A DNA stretch of 64,000 nt from DATEDA01 sp963827595. GTDB lineage: Bacteria > Pseudomonadota > Gammaproteobacteria > Burkholderiales > SG8-39. The stretch is from the NCBI GenBank assembly GCA_963827595.1, contig CAWHBT010000017.1, forward strand, positions 18,102 through 82,101, given 5' to 3'. Positions 48,392 to 57,510 of the stretch are shown here, piece by piece. Numbering within the stretch: position 1 is the first letter of the stretch; the number at the start of each line of letters is the position of its first letter. A program made the position numbers and the translations under genes. The notes below the pieces were generated by a model. The model did not search any database and was not told where the DNA came from. It saw nothing but the letters and a program-made list of their open reading frames with translations.

Positions 48392-49046
48392 ATGAACATA
48401 GAGCAGGCCCGCTTCAACATGGTCGAGCAGCAGATCAGGACCTGGGAGGTCCTTGATCAGCAGGTGCTCGATCTGCTCTACGTCGTGCGCCGGGAAGACT
48501 TCGTCCCCCAGGCGTACCAGGCGCTCGCGTTCTCCGATCTCGAGATCCCGATCGGCGAGGGCGAGACGATGCTGCAGCCGAAGGTGGAGGCGCGGATCCT
48601 CCAGGAAGCCGCACCCGGAGGGACCGACAAGGTGCTCGAGGTCGGGACCGGGAGCGGTTACATGGCGGCGCTCCTCGCCCACCGCGCGCGCCACGTTCAC
48701 TCGGTGGAGATCTCGCCGACCGCTGAAGGGCTTCGGCGAAGCGAATCTCCGCAAGGCGGGGATCGTCAACGTGACCGTCGAGCAAGGCGACGCGGCGCGC
48801 GGGTGGTCGAAGCACGCGCCCTACGACGTCATCGTCCTCACCGGGTCGACGCCCGTGCTCCCCGACGCGTTTCTCGCGCAGCTCGCCCCCGGCGGGCGGC
48901 TCTTCGCCGTCGTCGGCGAGGCGCCGGCGATGTCGGCGCGCCTGGTGACGGCGGTAGGGGGCGGCTCGTTCAACACCCTCGATCTGTTCGAGACCGTGGT
49001 TGCGCCGCTGAAGAACGCGCTCGAGCGGGAGAAGTTCGTCTTCTAG
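48392..49046 (+). CDS. pcm: Protein-L-isoaspartate O-methyltransferase, frame disrupted
   Basis: SAM-dependent repair methyltransferase for damaged aspartyl residues. N-terminal frame: FNMVEQQIRTWEVLDQQVLD and the SAM motif KVLEVGTGSGYMAALLAHRA. Near 48722 ACC-G-CTGAAG has one extra base; the second frame continues LKGFGEANLRKAGIVNVTVE then YDVIVLTGSTPVLPDAFLAQ and ends KFVF. Total 655 bases (3n+1), reconstructed 217 aa. Nearby rhodanese and tolC form the usual betaproteobacterial order. Confidence 0.85.
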
Positions 49047-49073
49047 CGATGGGTCGGTGTCCGGCAAGGCGCA

Positions 49074-49397
49074 ATGCAGCAGATCACCCCCGCGGAACTG
49101 AAAGCGTGGCTCGACGACGCGAGCCGCGGGCGGCCGGTGCTGCTCGATGTGCGCGAGCCGTGGGAGCGCGACATCTGCAGCCTGCCCGAGTCGCTGCACG
49201 TGCCGATGGGCACCGTGCCGGAGCGCGCGGGCGAGCTCGACCCGGGCACCGACACGATCGTGATCTGTCACCACGGAGGCCGGAGCTTCCAGGTGGCCGT
49301 GTTCCTCGAGCGCCGCGGATTTGCGCGGGTCTACAACCTTCAGGGAGGGGTCGACGCATGGGCACGCGCGATCGATCCTTCGATGCCGATTTACTAA
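49074..49397 (+). CDS. Rhodanese-like domain protein
   Basis: A 107-aa single rhodanese domain with active-site Cys65 in TIVICHHGGRSFQVAVFL and the first motif PVLLDVREPWERDI. Sits between pcm and tolC, a conserved neighbourhood in betaproteobacteria. Exact sulfur acceptor unknown. Confidence 0.9.
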   Translation: MQQITPAELKAWLDDASRGRPVLLDVREPWERDICSLPESLHVPMGTVPERAGELDPGTDTIVICHHGGRSFQVAVFLERRGFARVYNLQGGVDAWARAIDPSMPIY

Positions 49398-49413
49398 TAA
49401 GGGGCCAACCCCG

Positions 49414-51225
49414 ATGAACAGAGCAAAACTCAGACTGGCGGCGATGGCGGTGGGCCTCGTGTTCGCGGGCAGCGCCGCCGCGGCGGACTTCCTCGCAACC
49501 TACCGCCTGGCGAAGCAGAACGACGCGCAGTTCGCCTCCGCGCGCGCGAGCCTCGAGGCGGGCCTCGAGAAGCTGCCGCAGGGGCGGGCGCTGCTGCTGC
49601 CCGTGATCAACGCCTCCGGCAACACGACGTACAACGACGACCGGAACGAGGTCCTCAGTACCGGCTTCGTTAACAGCGGCCAGTTCAACTCGAACGGCTG
49701 GAACGTGACCCTCACCCAGCCGCTGTTCCGCTGGCAGAACCTGGTGCAGTACCAGCAGTCGCAGTACCAGGTCCTGCAGGCCGAAGCGCAGTTCGGGCAG
49801 GCGACGCAGGACCTCATCGTCCGCGTCGCGCAGGCCTACTTCGACGTGCTCGCGGCCATGGACAACCTCGAGTTCACCAAGTCGAACCGGGTCGTGATCA
49901 ACGAGCAGCTCGCGCAGGCGAAGCGCAACTTCGAGGTCGGCACGGCGACGATCACGGACACGAACGAAGCCCAGGCGCGGTATGACCTCGCCATCGCGCA
50001 GGAGATCGCCGGGGTCAACGCGCTCGAGGTCGCGCAGCGGGCGCTGCAGCAGATCATCGTGCAGTTTCCGGACGCCCTGACGCCGCTCAGGACGCAGGTC
50101 ATGATCGAGCAGCCGCAGCCGAACGTCATGGACGAGTGGGTGAAGAGCGCCCGCGGCAACAACTTCGTCGTCCGGGGCAACGAGGCGGTGATGGAGATCG
50201 CGTCGCGCGAGGTGGAACGGCAGCGGGCGGGGCACTACCCCACTCTGGACGTCGTCGCCGGGGCGCAGGAGAACACCGGCCAGAACCTGGCGGCGGTCAC
50301 GGCGATCTCCGGCGGCCAGCGGACCACGCTCTCGCAGAACACGATCGGCCTCCAGCTGAACCTGCCGATCTATGCGGGCGGCTCGGTCATGTCCCGCACG
50401 CGCGAGGCCGTAGGGCTCAAGGAGAAGGCGCGCCAGGACCTCGACTCGAGCCGCCGCGCAGCCGAGTTCAACGCGCGCCAGTCCTTCCTGAACGTGACCA
50501 ACGGGATCGCGCAGGTGCGGGCACTCGAGCAGGCGCTCCGGTCGAGCGAGGTCTCGCTGCAGTCGAACCGGGTCGGCTACGAGGTCGGGGTGCGGATCAA
50601 CATCGACGTGCTGAACGCCCAGCAGCAGGTCTTCCAGACGCAGCGCGATCTCGCCCGTGCCCGCTACGACACGATCCTGAACGGCCTGCGGCTCAAGTCC
50701 GCCGCGGGCTCGCTCACCGAGCAGGACGTGGAAGCGGTGAACCGGTTGCTCGGCTACGACCAGAAGCCCGCTGCCCCGGCGCCGGCGCCGCGGAGCGGGC
50801 AGCCCGAGCGTTCCGACCGGCTGGCGCGGGCCGAGGAATCGCCCGCCCCGCGGTCGGGGCCGCTCGACCTGGCGGTTCCGGGGGCCGTCGTTCCCGAGGC
50901 CCCGGCCCCGTCGGCCAACGCGGCTGCGGCCAAGGCCGAGGCACCGCCCGCGGCGCGGAAGGTCGCGGCCGCCAAGCCCAAGCCGGCTCCGGCGCAGGTC
51001 CAACCGGTGGCCGCGCGGCCAGCACCTAGGGCGAAGCCGGCACCGCGGCCCGCCGAGGAGGTGGTCATGGCCCCGGCGCCGATGGCGGAGACGATCAACG
51101 CGCCCGTCGCGCCGGTCGGCAAACCGCTGATCGAGGCCGAGGCGGCGACCACCCCGGCCGCCCAGCCCCACGAGGACGCTCGCGCCGTCCGGTACGTCGA
51201 GCCGAAGGTCCCCGGCCAGGAGTAG
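49414..51225 (+). CDS. tolC: TolC-family outer-membrane channel with long Ala/Pro tail
   Basis: Outer-membrane exit duct for type I secretion and tripartite efflux. Signal peptide MNRAKLRLAAMAVGLVFAGS. The two TolC repeats are visible (FLATYRLAKQNDAQFASARA, LTQPLFRWQNLVQYQQSQYQ; later LQLNLPIYAGGSVMSRTREA and YEVGVRINIDVLNAQQQVFQ). The barrel/coil domain ends near residue 450, followed by ~150 residues rich in Ala/Pro/Lys/Glu, unusually long for TolC. 603 aa. Convergent with waaA, with a hairpin between. Confidence 0.9.
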   Translation: MNRAKLRLAAMAVGLVFAGSAAAADFLATYRLAKQNDAQFASARASLEAGLEKLPQGRALLLPVINASGNTTYNDDRNEVLSTGFVNSGQFNSNGWNVTLTQPLFRWQNLVQYQQSQYQVLQAEAQFGQATQDLIVRVAQAYFDVLAAMDNLEFTKSNRVVINEQLAQAKRNFEVGTATITDTNEAQARYDLAIAQEIAGVNALEVAQRALQQIIVQFPDALTPLRTQVMIEQPQPNVMDEWVKSARGNNFVVRGNEAVMEIASREVERQRAGHYPTLDVVAGAQENTGQNLAAVTAISGGQRTTLSQNTIGLQLNLPIYAGGSVMSRTREAVGLKEKARQDLDSSRRAAEFNARQSFLNVTNGIAQVRALEQALRSSEVSLQSNRVGYEVGVRINIDVLNAQQQVFQTQRDLARARYDTILNGLRLKSAAGSLTEQDVEAVNRLLGYDQKPAAPAPAPRSGQPERSDRLARAEESPAPRSGPLDLAVPGAVVPEAPAPSANAAAAKAEAPPAARKVAAAKPKPAPAQVQPVAARPAPRAKPAPRPAEEVVMAPAPMAETINAPVAPVGKPLIEAEAATTPAAQPHEDARAVRYVEPKVPGQE

Positions 51226-51236
51226 GCCGGTCCCCT

Positions 51237-51254
51237 GCCCCCTCGCGCGGGGGC
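51237..51254. terminator. Hairpin between tolC and waaA
   Basis: GCCCCC / GGGGGC with a six-base loop lies 11 bases after the tolC stop and just beyond the waaA stop. No long T-run on either strand; it can serve both convergent genes. Confidence 0.4.
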
Positions 51255-51256
51255 GC

Positions 51257-52506
51257 CTACCGCAGCAGCCGCTCGACGATCGCCATCGTCCGCCCGTCGC
51301 GCCGCGATGGGCGTCGCAGAAGCGCCGCCCGGCCTCGCTCATCGTCTTCCGCGCCGCCGCGTCCGCGAGCAGCCTCGCCGCCTCCCGCGCGAGCGCGTCG
51401 GCATCCACGACCTGAACCGCCGCGCCGGCCGCGATGGCTTCCGCCGCAGCCTGCGCGAAGTTGAAGGTCGACGGACCGATGAGGACCGGGACGCCGACCG
51501 CGCAGGCCTCGATCAGGTTCTGCGCGCCATAGGGCAGCAGGCTGCCGCCGATGTAGACGACGTCCGCGCTGGCGTAGTACGCGGTCATCTCCCCCATGCT
51601 GTCGCCGAGGGCGAAGGGCTGTCCGGCCGGCACCGGCCGCCCTTCGCTCCGGCGTACGAACGCGAGGCCGCGGCTGCGCAGGAGCGCCGCCACCTCGTCG
51701 AAGCGCTGCGGATGGCGCGGCACGATCACGGTCAGCGCGCCGGAGAGCGGCGCGCGCGCCAGCGCGTCCAGAATCAGCGCCTCCTCGCCTTCGCGCGTGC
51801 TCGCCGCGAGGAACACCAGGCGCGCGCCGAACAGGCGCCGGAGCTCGCGGCCGCGGGCGATCAGCTCGGGCGCCGCCGCGATGTCGAACTTGAGATTCCC
51901 GGTCACCTCGGCGCCGCGCGCGCCGAGCGCGGTGAGCCGCGCGGCGTCGGCCTCGGTCTGGGCCGCAACCGCCGCGAGGTCCGCGAGCGCTTCCCGCGCC
52001 AGCGGCCCGACGCGACGGTAGCCCTCGGCGGACCGCTCCGAAAGCCGTGCGTTCGCGAGCAGCACGGGCACGCCCGCGCGCCGGCATTCGCGCAGGAGGT
52101 TGGGCCAGACCTCGGTCTCCATCACGATGCCGAGACGGGGGCGGAAGTGCGCGACGAACCGCCGCACTGCCCACGGCAGGTCATAGGGCAGGAACGCGAG
52201 GGTGGCGAATTCGCCGTACAGGCTCGTCGCCGCTTCGCGCCCGGTGGCCGTCATGTGCGTCAGAACCAGCGCGTGATCCGGAAAGCGCGTCCGGAGGGCG
52301 TTCACGAGGGGCTGTGCGGCGCGCGTTTCGCCGAGCGACACCGCGTGGATCCAGATGACCGGCCGCGCCGGGCGGGCGCCGTAACGCCCGAAGCGCTCGC
52401 CGACGTGCCGCCGGTAGCCGGGCTCCTTGCGCCCGCGCCACCAAAGGCGCAGCGGGATGTACGGCAGCGCGAGATGCAGCGCGACGTTGTAGAGCGCGCG
52501 GAGCAT
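51257..52506 (-). CDS. waaA: Kdo transferase WaaA, frame disrupted near C-terminus
   Basis: Adds Kdo residues to lipid A precursor at the inner membrane. Family blocks: N-terminal LHLALPYIPLRLWWRGRKEP, IWIHAVSLGETRAAQPLVNA, LVLTHMTATGREAATSLYGE, METEVWPNLLRECRRAGVPV, VVYIGGSLLPYGAQNLIEAC and GPSTFNFAQAAAEAIAAGAA. Near 51293 one base is missing (ACGGGC-GGACGATG), after which the expected end RTMAIVERLLR lies in another frame. Total 1250 bases (3n+2), reconstructed ~416 aa. The ATG overlaps the waaC stop (TGATG), so translation is coupled. Confidence 0.9.
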
Positions 52507-53468
52507 CAGGCGAGCGCCGGGGCGACCTCGCCCAGCGCATCGAGCACTTCCGCGGCTGAAGGCGGCCGGCCCGCGCCGCCGCGGATCGCGATCCGGCCGG
52601 GGCCGAGCGGCCCCGTCCGCGCCGGCTCGGAGTTGCAGTAGATCCCGACCACGGGGACGCCGAGCGCGACCGCGAGATGCATAAACCCGGTGTCGAGCCC
52701 GACCACGGCCACCGCGTCTCCGATCAGGCCGGCCGCCTCGTCCATCGACATCTGCGGCGGAACCACCGCCTGCGGAAGCGCCGTGCCGAGGCGCTTGGCG
52801 CGCCGCCGCTCGTCCAGGTTACCCCAAGGCAGCACGCAGACGAGCCGGCGCGACGCGAGCGCGCGGCCGACCTCCAGCCACGCTTCCTCCGGCCAGAGCT
52901 TCTCCGGCCGCGCCGTCGAATGCAGGAGCACGCAGTAGGGCTCGCTCGGCGCGAACACCGGTGCCGGCGGCGGAACGATGCCGTAGTCGATCCCGCCCTG
53001 GAGCCGGTAGTCCAGGGCGTGCGCGAGCAGCGTGCGATAGCGATCGACCGCGTGCTCCGCGCGCGGAATCTCGTGCGTGAACTGGTAGAACCGCGCCGCC
53101 AGCCGCTCCCGCGCCGTTGCCGGGCCGTTGCCGTGCACGGGACCGCGCGCAAGCCGCGCGACGATGGCGCTCTTGACGAGCCCCTGCGCGTCGACGATCG
53201 CGTCGTATGCGTGCTCGCGGAGCTGGGCGCGGAAGGCGGAGAACTCGCGCCGGACGCCCCGGCTCAGGAGGTCGCGCCGCCAGCGGCGCAGCGCGAACGG
53301 GATCGCGCGGCTCACGCCGGGGTGCATCCGCACGAGCGGAGCGTACGCCTCCTCCACCACCCAATCGAGGCTCGCGTCCGGCATCGCCCGCCGCAGATCG
53401 GTCACCGCCGGGAACGTGTGGAGGACGTCCCCGAGCGAGGAGAGGCGCACGAGGAGGATTTGGGTCAT
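52506..53468 (-). CDS. waaC: LPS heptosyltransferase I
   Basis: Transfers the first L-glycero-D-manno-heptose onto Kdo2-lipid A. The 320-aa glycosyltransferase-9 protein starts MTQILLVRLSSLGDVLHTFP, with VVEEAYAPLVRMHPGVSRAI, DAIVDAQGLVKSAIVARLAR, and the donor-site blocks HSTARPEKLWPEEAWLEVGR and AVVGLDTGFMHLAVALGVPV. Complete and of usual length. Overlaps waaA by one base; divergent from rfbB. Confidence 0.92.
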   Translation of the reverse strand: MTQILLVRLSSLGDVLHTFPAVTDLRRAMPDASLDWVVEEAYAPLVRMHPGVSRAIPFALRRWRRDLLSRGVRREFSAFRAQLREHAYDAIVDAQGLVKSAIVARLARGPVHGNGPATARERLAARFYQFTHEIPRAEHAVDRYRTLLAHALDYRLQGGIDYGIVPPPAPVFAPSEPYCVLLHSTARPEKLWPEEAWLEVGRALASRRLVCVLPWGNLDERRRAKRLGTALPQAVVPPQMSMDEAAGLIGDAVAVVGLDTGFMHLAVALGVPVVGIYCNSEPARTGPLGPGRIAIRGGAGRPPSAAEVLDALGEVAPALA

Positions 53469-53543
53469 TTTGCGCGCGCCGGGAGCACCGGGTTGGGGTT
53501 AGAATTCTCGCGTTGGAAACTCCTGAATTATAAGGAAAACCCG

Positions 53544-54611
53544 GTGACGATCCTGGTGACGGGGGGCGCGGGGTTCATCGGCTCGAATTTCGTGCTCGAG
53601 TGGCTCGCGCACGTCGGCGAACCGGCCGTCAACCTCGACAAGCTCACCTACGCCGGGAACCTCGTGAACCTCGCCGCGCTGGAGCGCGATGCCCGGCACG
53701 TTTTCGTCCGCGGCGACATCGGCGACCGGGAGTTCGTGGGGAGCCTGCTCGCGCAGCACCGCCCACGGGCGATTCTCAACTTCGCCGCGGAAAGCCACGT
53801 CGACCGCTCGATCCACGGGCCGGACGATTTCGTCCGCACGAACCTGCTCGGGACGTTCAACCTCCTCGAGGAGTCGCGGGCGTATTGGGGAGGTCTGAAG
53901 GGCGCCGACCGGGAGCGCTTCCGCTTCCTGCACGTGTCCACCGACGAAGTCTACGGCTCGCTCGGCCCGACGGCCCCGGGGTTCAACGAGGCGACGCCCT
54001 ACGCGCCGAACAGCCCGTACTCGGCGTCCAAGGCCGGCTCGGATCATCTGGTTCGCGCGTACCACCACACCTACGGATTGCCGACGCTCACCACGAACTG
54101 CTCGAACAACTACGGCCCGTTCCAGTTCCCGGAGAAGCTCATCCCGCTGGTGATTCTCAACGCGACGCAGGGCAAGCCGCTGCCGGTCTACGGCGACGGC
54201 AAAAACGTTCGCGACTGGCTCTACGTTCGCGACCACTGCGCGGCGCTACGGCTCGTGCTGGAGCGCGGCCGACCGGGTGAGGTGTACAACATCGGCGGGA
54301 ACGCCGAGCGCGAGAACATCGCGGTGGTGACGGGGATCTGCGCGATTCTCGACGAGCTGCGTCCGCGGCCCTCGGGCCGCCACGCGGAGCTCGTCGCGTT
54401 CGTGAAGGACCGCCCGGGCCACGACCGCCGCTACGCGATCGACGCGTCGAAGGTCGCCCGCGAGCTCGGCTGGTCGCCGGCGACGCCGTTCGAGACCGGC
54501 CTGCGCGAGACGGTGCGCTGGTACCTCGATCACGGGGAGTGGGTGAGAGGCGTTCAGAGCGGCGAGTACCGCACCTGGATCGAGAAGCACTACGCGGGGA
54601 CCGGAGCATGA
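53544..54611 (+). CDS. rfbB: dTDP-glucose 4,6-dehydratase
   Basis: Second step of dTDP-L-rhamnose synthesis. The 355-aa SDR protein has VTILVTGGAGFIGSNFVLEW (NAD), AESHVDRSIHGPDDFVRTNL, FLHVSTDEVYGSLGPTAPGF (catalytic Thr-Asp-Glu) and the YSASKAGSDHLV YxxxK. GTG start at 53544 with AAGGA upstream. Overlaps rfbA by four bases (ATGA). Confidence 0.96.
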   Translation: MTILVTGGAGFIGSNFVLEWLAHVGEPAVNLDKLTYAGNLVNLAALERDARHVFVRGDIGDREFVGSLLAQHRPRAILNFAAESHVDRSIHGPDDFVRTNLLGTFNLLEESRAYWGGLKGADRERFRFLHVSTDEVYGSLGPTAPGFNEATPYAPNSPYSASKAGSDHLVRAYHHTYGLPTLTTNCSNNYGPFQFPEKLIPLVILNATQGKPLPVYGDGKNVRDWLYVRDHCAALRLVLERGRPGEVYNIGGNAERENIAVVTGICAILDELRPRPSGRHAELVAFVKDRPGHDRRYAIDASKVARELGWSPATPFETGLRETVRWYLDHGEWVRGVQSGEYRTWIEKHYAGTGA

Positions 54612-55486
54612 AAGGGATCATCCTCGCCGGCGGCGCCGGCACGCGGCTCTACCCGGCGACGCAGGTCGTGTCGAAGCAGCTGCTGCCGGTGTACGACAAG
54701 CCGATGATCTACTACCCGCTGAGCACGCTGCTCCTCGGCGGGATCCGCGACATCCTGATCATCTCGACGCCGCAGGACACGCCGCGGTTCACGCAGCTGC
54801 TGGGCGACGGGCGGCAGTGGGGCATCAACCTCGCCTACGCCGTCCAGCCGTCGCCCGAGGGCCTCGCGCAGGCGTTCATCATCGGCCGCAACTTCGTCGG
54901 CCGGGAGAGCTCGTGCCTGATCCTCGGCGACAACATCTTCTACGGGCACGACCTTTCGACCGACGTCCAGGCGGCGGCGAAGCGGGGCCGCGGCGCGACC
55001 GTGTTCGCCTACCCGGTCGCGGATCCGGAGCGTTACGGCGTCGTGGAGTTCGACGCCAAGGGTCGCGCCGTGAGCATCGAGGAGAAGCCGCCGCAGCCCA
55101 AGTCGCGCTATGCCGTGACCGGGCTCTACTTCTACGACAACAAGGTCCTGGATATCGCGGCCTCGCTCAAGCCGAGCGCGCGCGGCGAGCTCGAGATCAC
55201 CGACGTCAATCGCAAGTACCTCGAGGCCGGCCAGCTCGAGGTCGTGGTGATGAGCCGCGGCTATGCGTGGCTCGACACCGGCACCCACGAATCGCTGCTC
55301 GAGGCGGCCCACTTCATCGAGACCATCGAGCGCCGGCAGGGGCTCAAGATCGCGTGCGTCGAGGAGATCGTCTTCCGGATGGGGTTCATCTCGGCCGCAG
55401 AGCTCGAGCGGCTGGCCGCGCCGCTCGTGAAGAGCGGCTATGGCCAGTATCTCCTGCAGGTGCTGCGGGAGCGGACGCCGACGTGA
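54608..55486 (+). CDS. rfbA: Glucose-1-phosphate thymidylyltransferase
   Basis: Makes dTDP-glucose, the first step of the dTDP-rhamnose pathway. 292 aa: MKGIILAGGAGTRLYPATQV (nucleotide signature), VSKQLLPVYDKPMIYYPLST, ILISTPQDTPRF-type region, GDNIFYGHDLS and the WLDTGTHESLLEA block. Stop overlaps the start of the lipoprotein gene (GTGA). Confidence 0.96.
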   Translation: MKGIILAGGAGTRLYPATQVVSKQLLPVYDKPMIYYPLSTLLLGGIRDILIISTPQDTPRFTQLLGDGRQWGINLAYAVQPSPEGLAQAFIIGRNFVGRESSCLILGDNIFYGHDLSTDVQAAAKRGRGATVFAYPVADPERYGVVEFDAKGRAVSIEEKPPQPKSRYAVTGLYFYDNKVLDIAASLKPSARGELEITDVNRKYLEAGQLEVVVMSRGYAWLDTGTHESLLEAAHFIETIERRQGLKIACVEEIVFRMGFISAAELERLAAPLVKSGYGQYLLQVLRERTPT

Positions 55487-56007
55487 CGCGTTGTCTTGCC
55501 CTGCTCGCTTCGGCGCTGGTCGTCGGCTGCGCCCAGCCGCCGCGCCACGCGGAGACGGTGTGGGTCACGGTGGCCTATGTATACCTGCCCGGCGATCTGC
55601 AGCAGAGCTGGAACGTGGGGCTCGCATCGCGGGCGAAGGGGGCCGGCTTGACCGACGCGGACGTCGCCGCCGGGCGCCTGCTTCGGGTCGCCTGCGGCCT
55701 GGGAACGGACCGCACATGGGTCAGCTACGCCTACCTGCCGCCGGGGATGAGCGTTCGCAAGGACGAGGTACTGGAGCTTCGGATCGACGATCCGACCGAC
55801 GGCTCGAGGCTCGGATGGAATCCGGTCGTCGGCCACGTCGAACGATTCAAGTTCCCCGGCTCGGCGCGCGCCAGTAAGTACATCCCTGACTGGAAGGAGC
55901 GGGGGCTGTACGTCAACTTCGAGCGGATTCCGCTGCAGCCCGAGCAACGGGGCCGATACGAGATCTCGTACAGCGAGTACATCATCAAGTGTCGTCAGGG
56001 CGACTGA
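55483..56007 (+). CDS. Unknown lipoprotein inside the rfb operon
   Basis: A 174-aa product with a lipoprotein signal (VTRCLALLASALVVGCAQPP; lipobox VVGC, Cys16). The mature part is beta-rich (TVWVTVAYVYLPGDLQQSWN, TWVSYAYLPPGMSVRKDEVL, LYVNFERIPLQPEQRGRYEI) and includes two further cysteines (VACGLG, IIKCRQGD). No family recognised. Its GTG overlaps the rfbA stop, so it is translated with the rhamnose genes; rfbC follows after 64 bases. Confidence 0.75.
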   Translation: MTRCLALLASALVVGCAQPPRHAETVWVTVAYVYLPGDLQQSWNVGLASRAKGAGLTDADVAAGRLLRVACGLGTDRTWVSYAYLPPGMSVRKDEVLELRIDDPTDGSRLGWNPVVGHVERFKFPGSARASKYIPDWKERGLYVNFERIPLQPEQRGRYEISYSEYIIKCRQGD

Positions 56008-56071
56008 CGTCACCCGCCGGCTCAGCCCGCTCGCAAATGCCGCCGTTGCAACGCACCCTTCACCGCCGTCC

Positions 56072-56614
56072 ATGAACGTCGTCCGCACCGCCATTCCCGA
56101 CGTGGTCGTGATCGAACCGAAGGTCTTCGGGGACGCGCGCGGGTTCTTCCTCGAGAGCTGGAACGCGCGGGCGTTTGCGATCGCGGGCATCCGCGCCGAG
56201 TTCGTGCAGGACAATCACAGCCGCTCGACGCGGAACGTCCTGCGGGGGCTGCACTACCAGGTCCGCCAGCCCCAAGGGAAGCTCGTTCGGGTCGTCCTCG
56301 GCGAGGTCTACGACGTCGCGGTGGACCTCAGACGCTCGTCACCCACGTTCGGACGCTGGATGGGGGAGAGGCTCTCCGCCGAGAACAAGCGCATGGCCTG
56401 GATTCCGGCGGGCTTCGCGCACGGCTATCTCGTGATGTCGGACTTCGCCGAGGTGCTCTACAAGGCCACCGACTACTACGCGCCGGAGCACGAGCGTTCG
56501 ATCGTCTGGAACGATCCCGACCTCGCGATCGAGTGGCCGCTCACCGGCACGCCGGTGCTGTCGGCCAAGGACGCGGCCGGGGTCCGCTTCCGCGACGCCG
56601 AAGCCTATCCGTGA
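56072..56614 (+). CDS. rfbC: dTDP-4-dehydrorhamnose 3,5-epimerase
   Basis: Third step of the pathway. 180 aa: VVVIEPKVFGDARGFFLESW, QDNHSRSTRNVLRGLHYQVR (catalytic His), VYDVAVDLRRSSPTFGRWMG, AWIPAGFAHGYLVMSDFAEV and KATDYYAPEHERSIVWNDPD. Complete. Its stop overlaps the rfbD start (GTGA). Confidence 0.96.
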   Translation: MNVVRTAIPDVVVIEPKVFGDARGFFLESWNARAFAIAGIRAEFVQDNHSRSTRNVLRGLHYQVRQPQGKLVRVVLGEVYDVAVDLRRSSPTFGRWMGERLSAENKRMAWIPAGFAHGYLVMSDFAEVLYKATDYYAPEHERSIVWNDPDLAIEWPLTGTPVLSAKDAAGVRFRDAEAYP

Positions 56615-57498
56615 GGATCCTGCTCACCGGCGCGAACGGCCAGGTCGGTTCGGCGCTGCGGCGCTCGCTCGCGCCGCTCGGCGAGGTCGTCGCATTCGAT
56701 CGGGCCGGGCTCGATCTCGCGCAACCCGATGCATTGATCGTGCGCGTGCGCGACGTCGCGCCGCAGGCGATCGTCAATGCGGGCGCGTACACCGCGGTGG
56801 ACAAGGCCGAAAGCGAGCCCGAGGCGGCGTCCGCGATCAACGGGACGGCGCCGCGGGTCCTGGCCGAGGAAGCCAGGAGGCTCGGCGCGGTCCTGGTGCA
56901 CTACTCGACCGACTACGTCTTCGACGGCGAGCAGGCCAGTCCTTACGCGGAAGCCGACACGCCGAACCCCCTGAGCGTCTACGGCCGCAGCAAGCTCGAA
57001 GGCGAACGGGCCGTCATCGCGAGCGGGTGCCGGCATCTGACGTTGCGCACGAGCTGGGTCTACGGGACCCGCGGACGGAACTTCCTGCTGACGATGCTGC
57101 GATTTGCGGGCGAAGGACGCGCGCTGCGCGTGGTGGACGATCAGATCGGTGCCCCGACGTGGTGCCGGGAGATCGCTGACGCGACGGCCACCCTGCTCGC
57201 CCGCCCGGCGCTCGCTGCGCCGGGCGCGGATGGCCTCTATCACTTGAGCGCCAGCGGCTTCACGTCGTGGTTCGGATTCGCGCGTGCGATCTTCGACTCG
57301 CCCGAGCTCGCTCGGCTCGGTATTGCGCGGCCGAAACTCGAAGCGATTCCGACGCGCGAGTACCCCACGCCCGCGCGCCGGCCACGCAACTCGCGGCTGG
57401 ACTGCAGCAGACTCGAGCGCCGCGCGGGGCTGCGGCTCGCGCCCTGGGACGAGGCGCTCGAAGGCGCCATGGCCGAGCTGCGGTCATCGCCGCCCTGA
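56611..57498 (+). CDS. rfbD: dTDP-4-dehydrorhamnose reductase
   Basis: Final reduction to dTDP-L-rhamnose. 295 aa SDR: RILLTGANGQVGSALRRSLA, PQAIVNAGAYTAVDKAESEP, VLVHYSTDYVFDGEQASPYA, LSVYGRSKLEGERAVIASG (YxxxK), LRTSWVYGTRGRNFLLTMLR. GTG start at 56611. A partly deleted copy of its sequence lies 1.1 kb downstream beyond a toxin-antitoxin-like pair. Confidence 0.95.
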   Translation: MRILLTGANGQVGSALRRSLAPLGEVVAFDRAGLDLAQPDALIVRVRDVAPQAIVNAGAYTAVDKAESEPEAASAINGTAPRVLAEEARRLGAVLVHYSTDYVFDGEQASPYAEADTPNPLSVYGRSKLEGERAVIASGCRHLTLRTSWVYGTRGRNFLLTMLRFAGEGRALRVVDDQIGAPTWCREIADATATLLARPALAAPGADGLYHLSASGFTSWFGFARAIFDSPELARLGIARPKLEAIPTREYPTPARRPRNSRLDCSRLERRAGLRLAPWDEALEGAMAELRSSPP

Positions 57499-57510
57499 CA
57501 CGTTCAGCCT

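Noticed and set aside
49084..51256. Minus-strand continuation of the waaA frame across tolC, 1,140 codons in total.
   Set aside because: It exists only because of the frame disruption near the waaA C-terminus. Beyond that point the sequence is the antisense of tolC.
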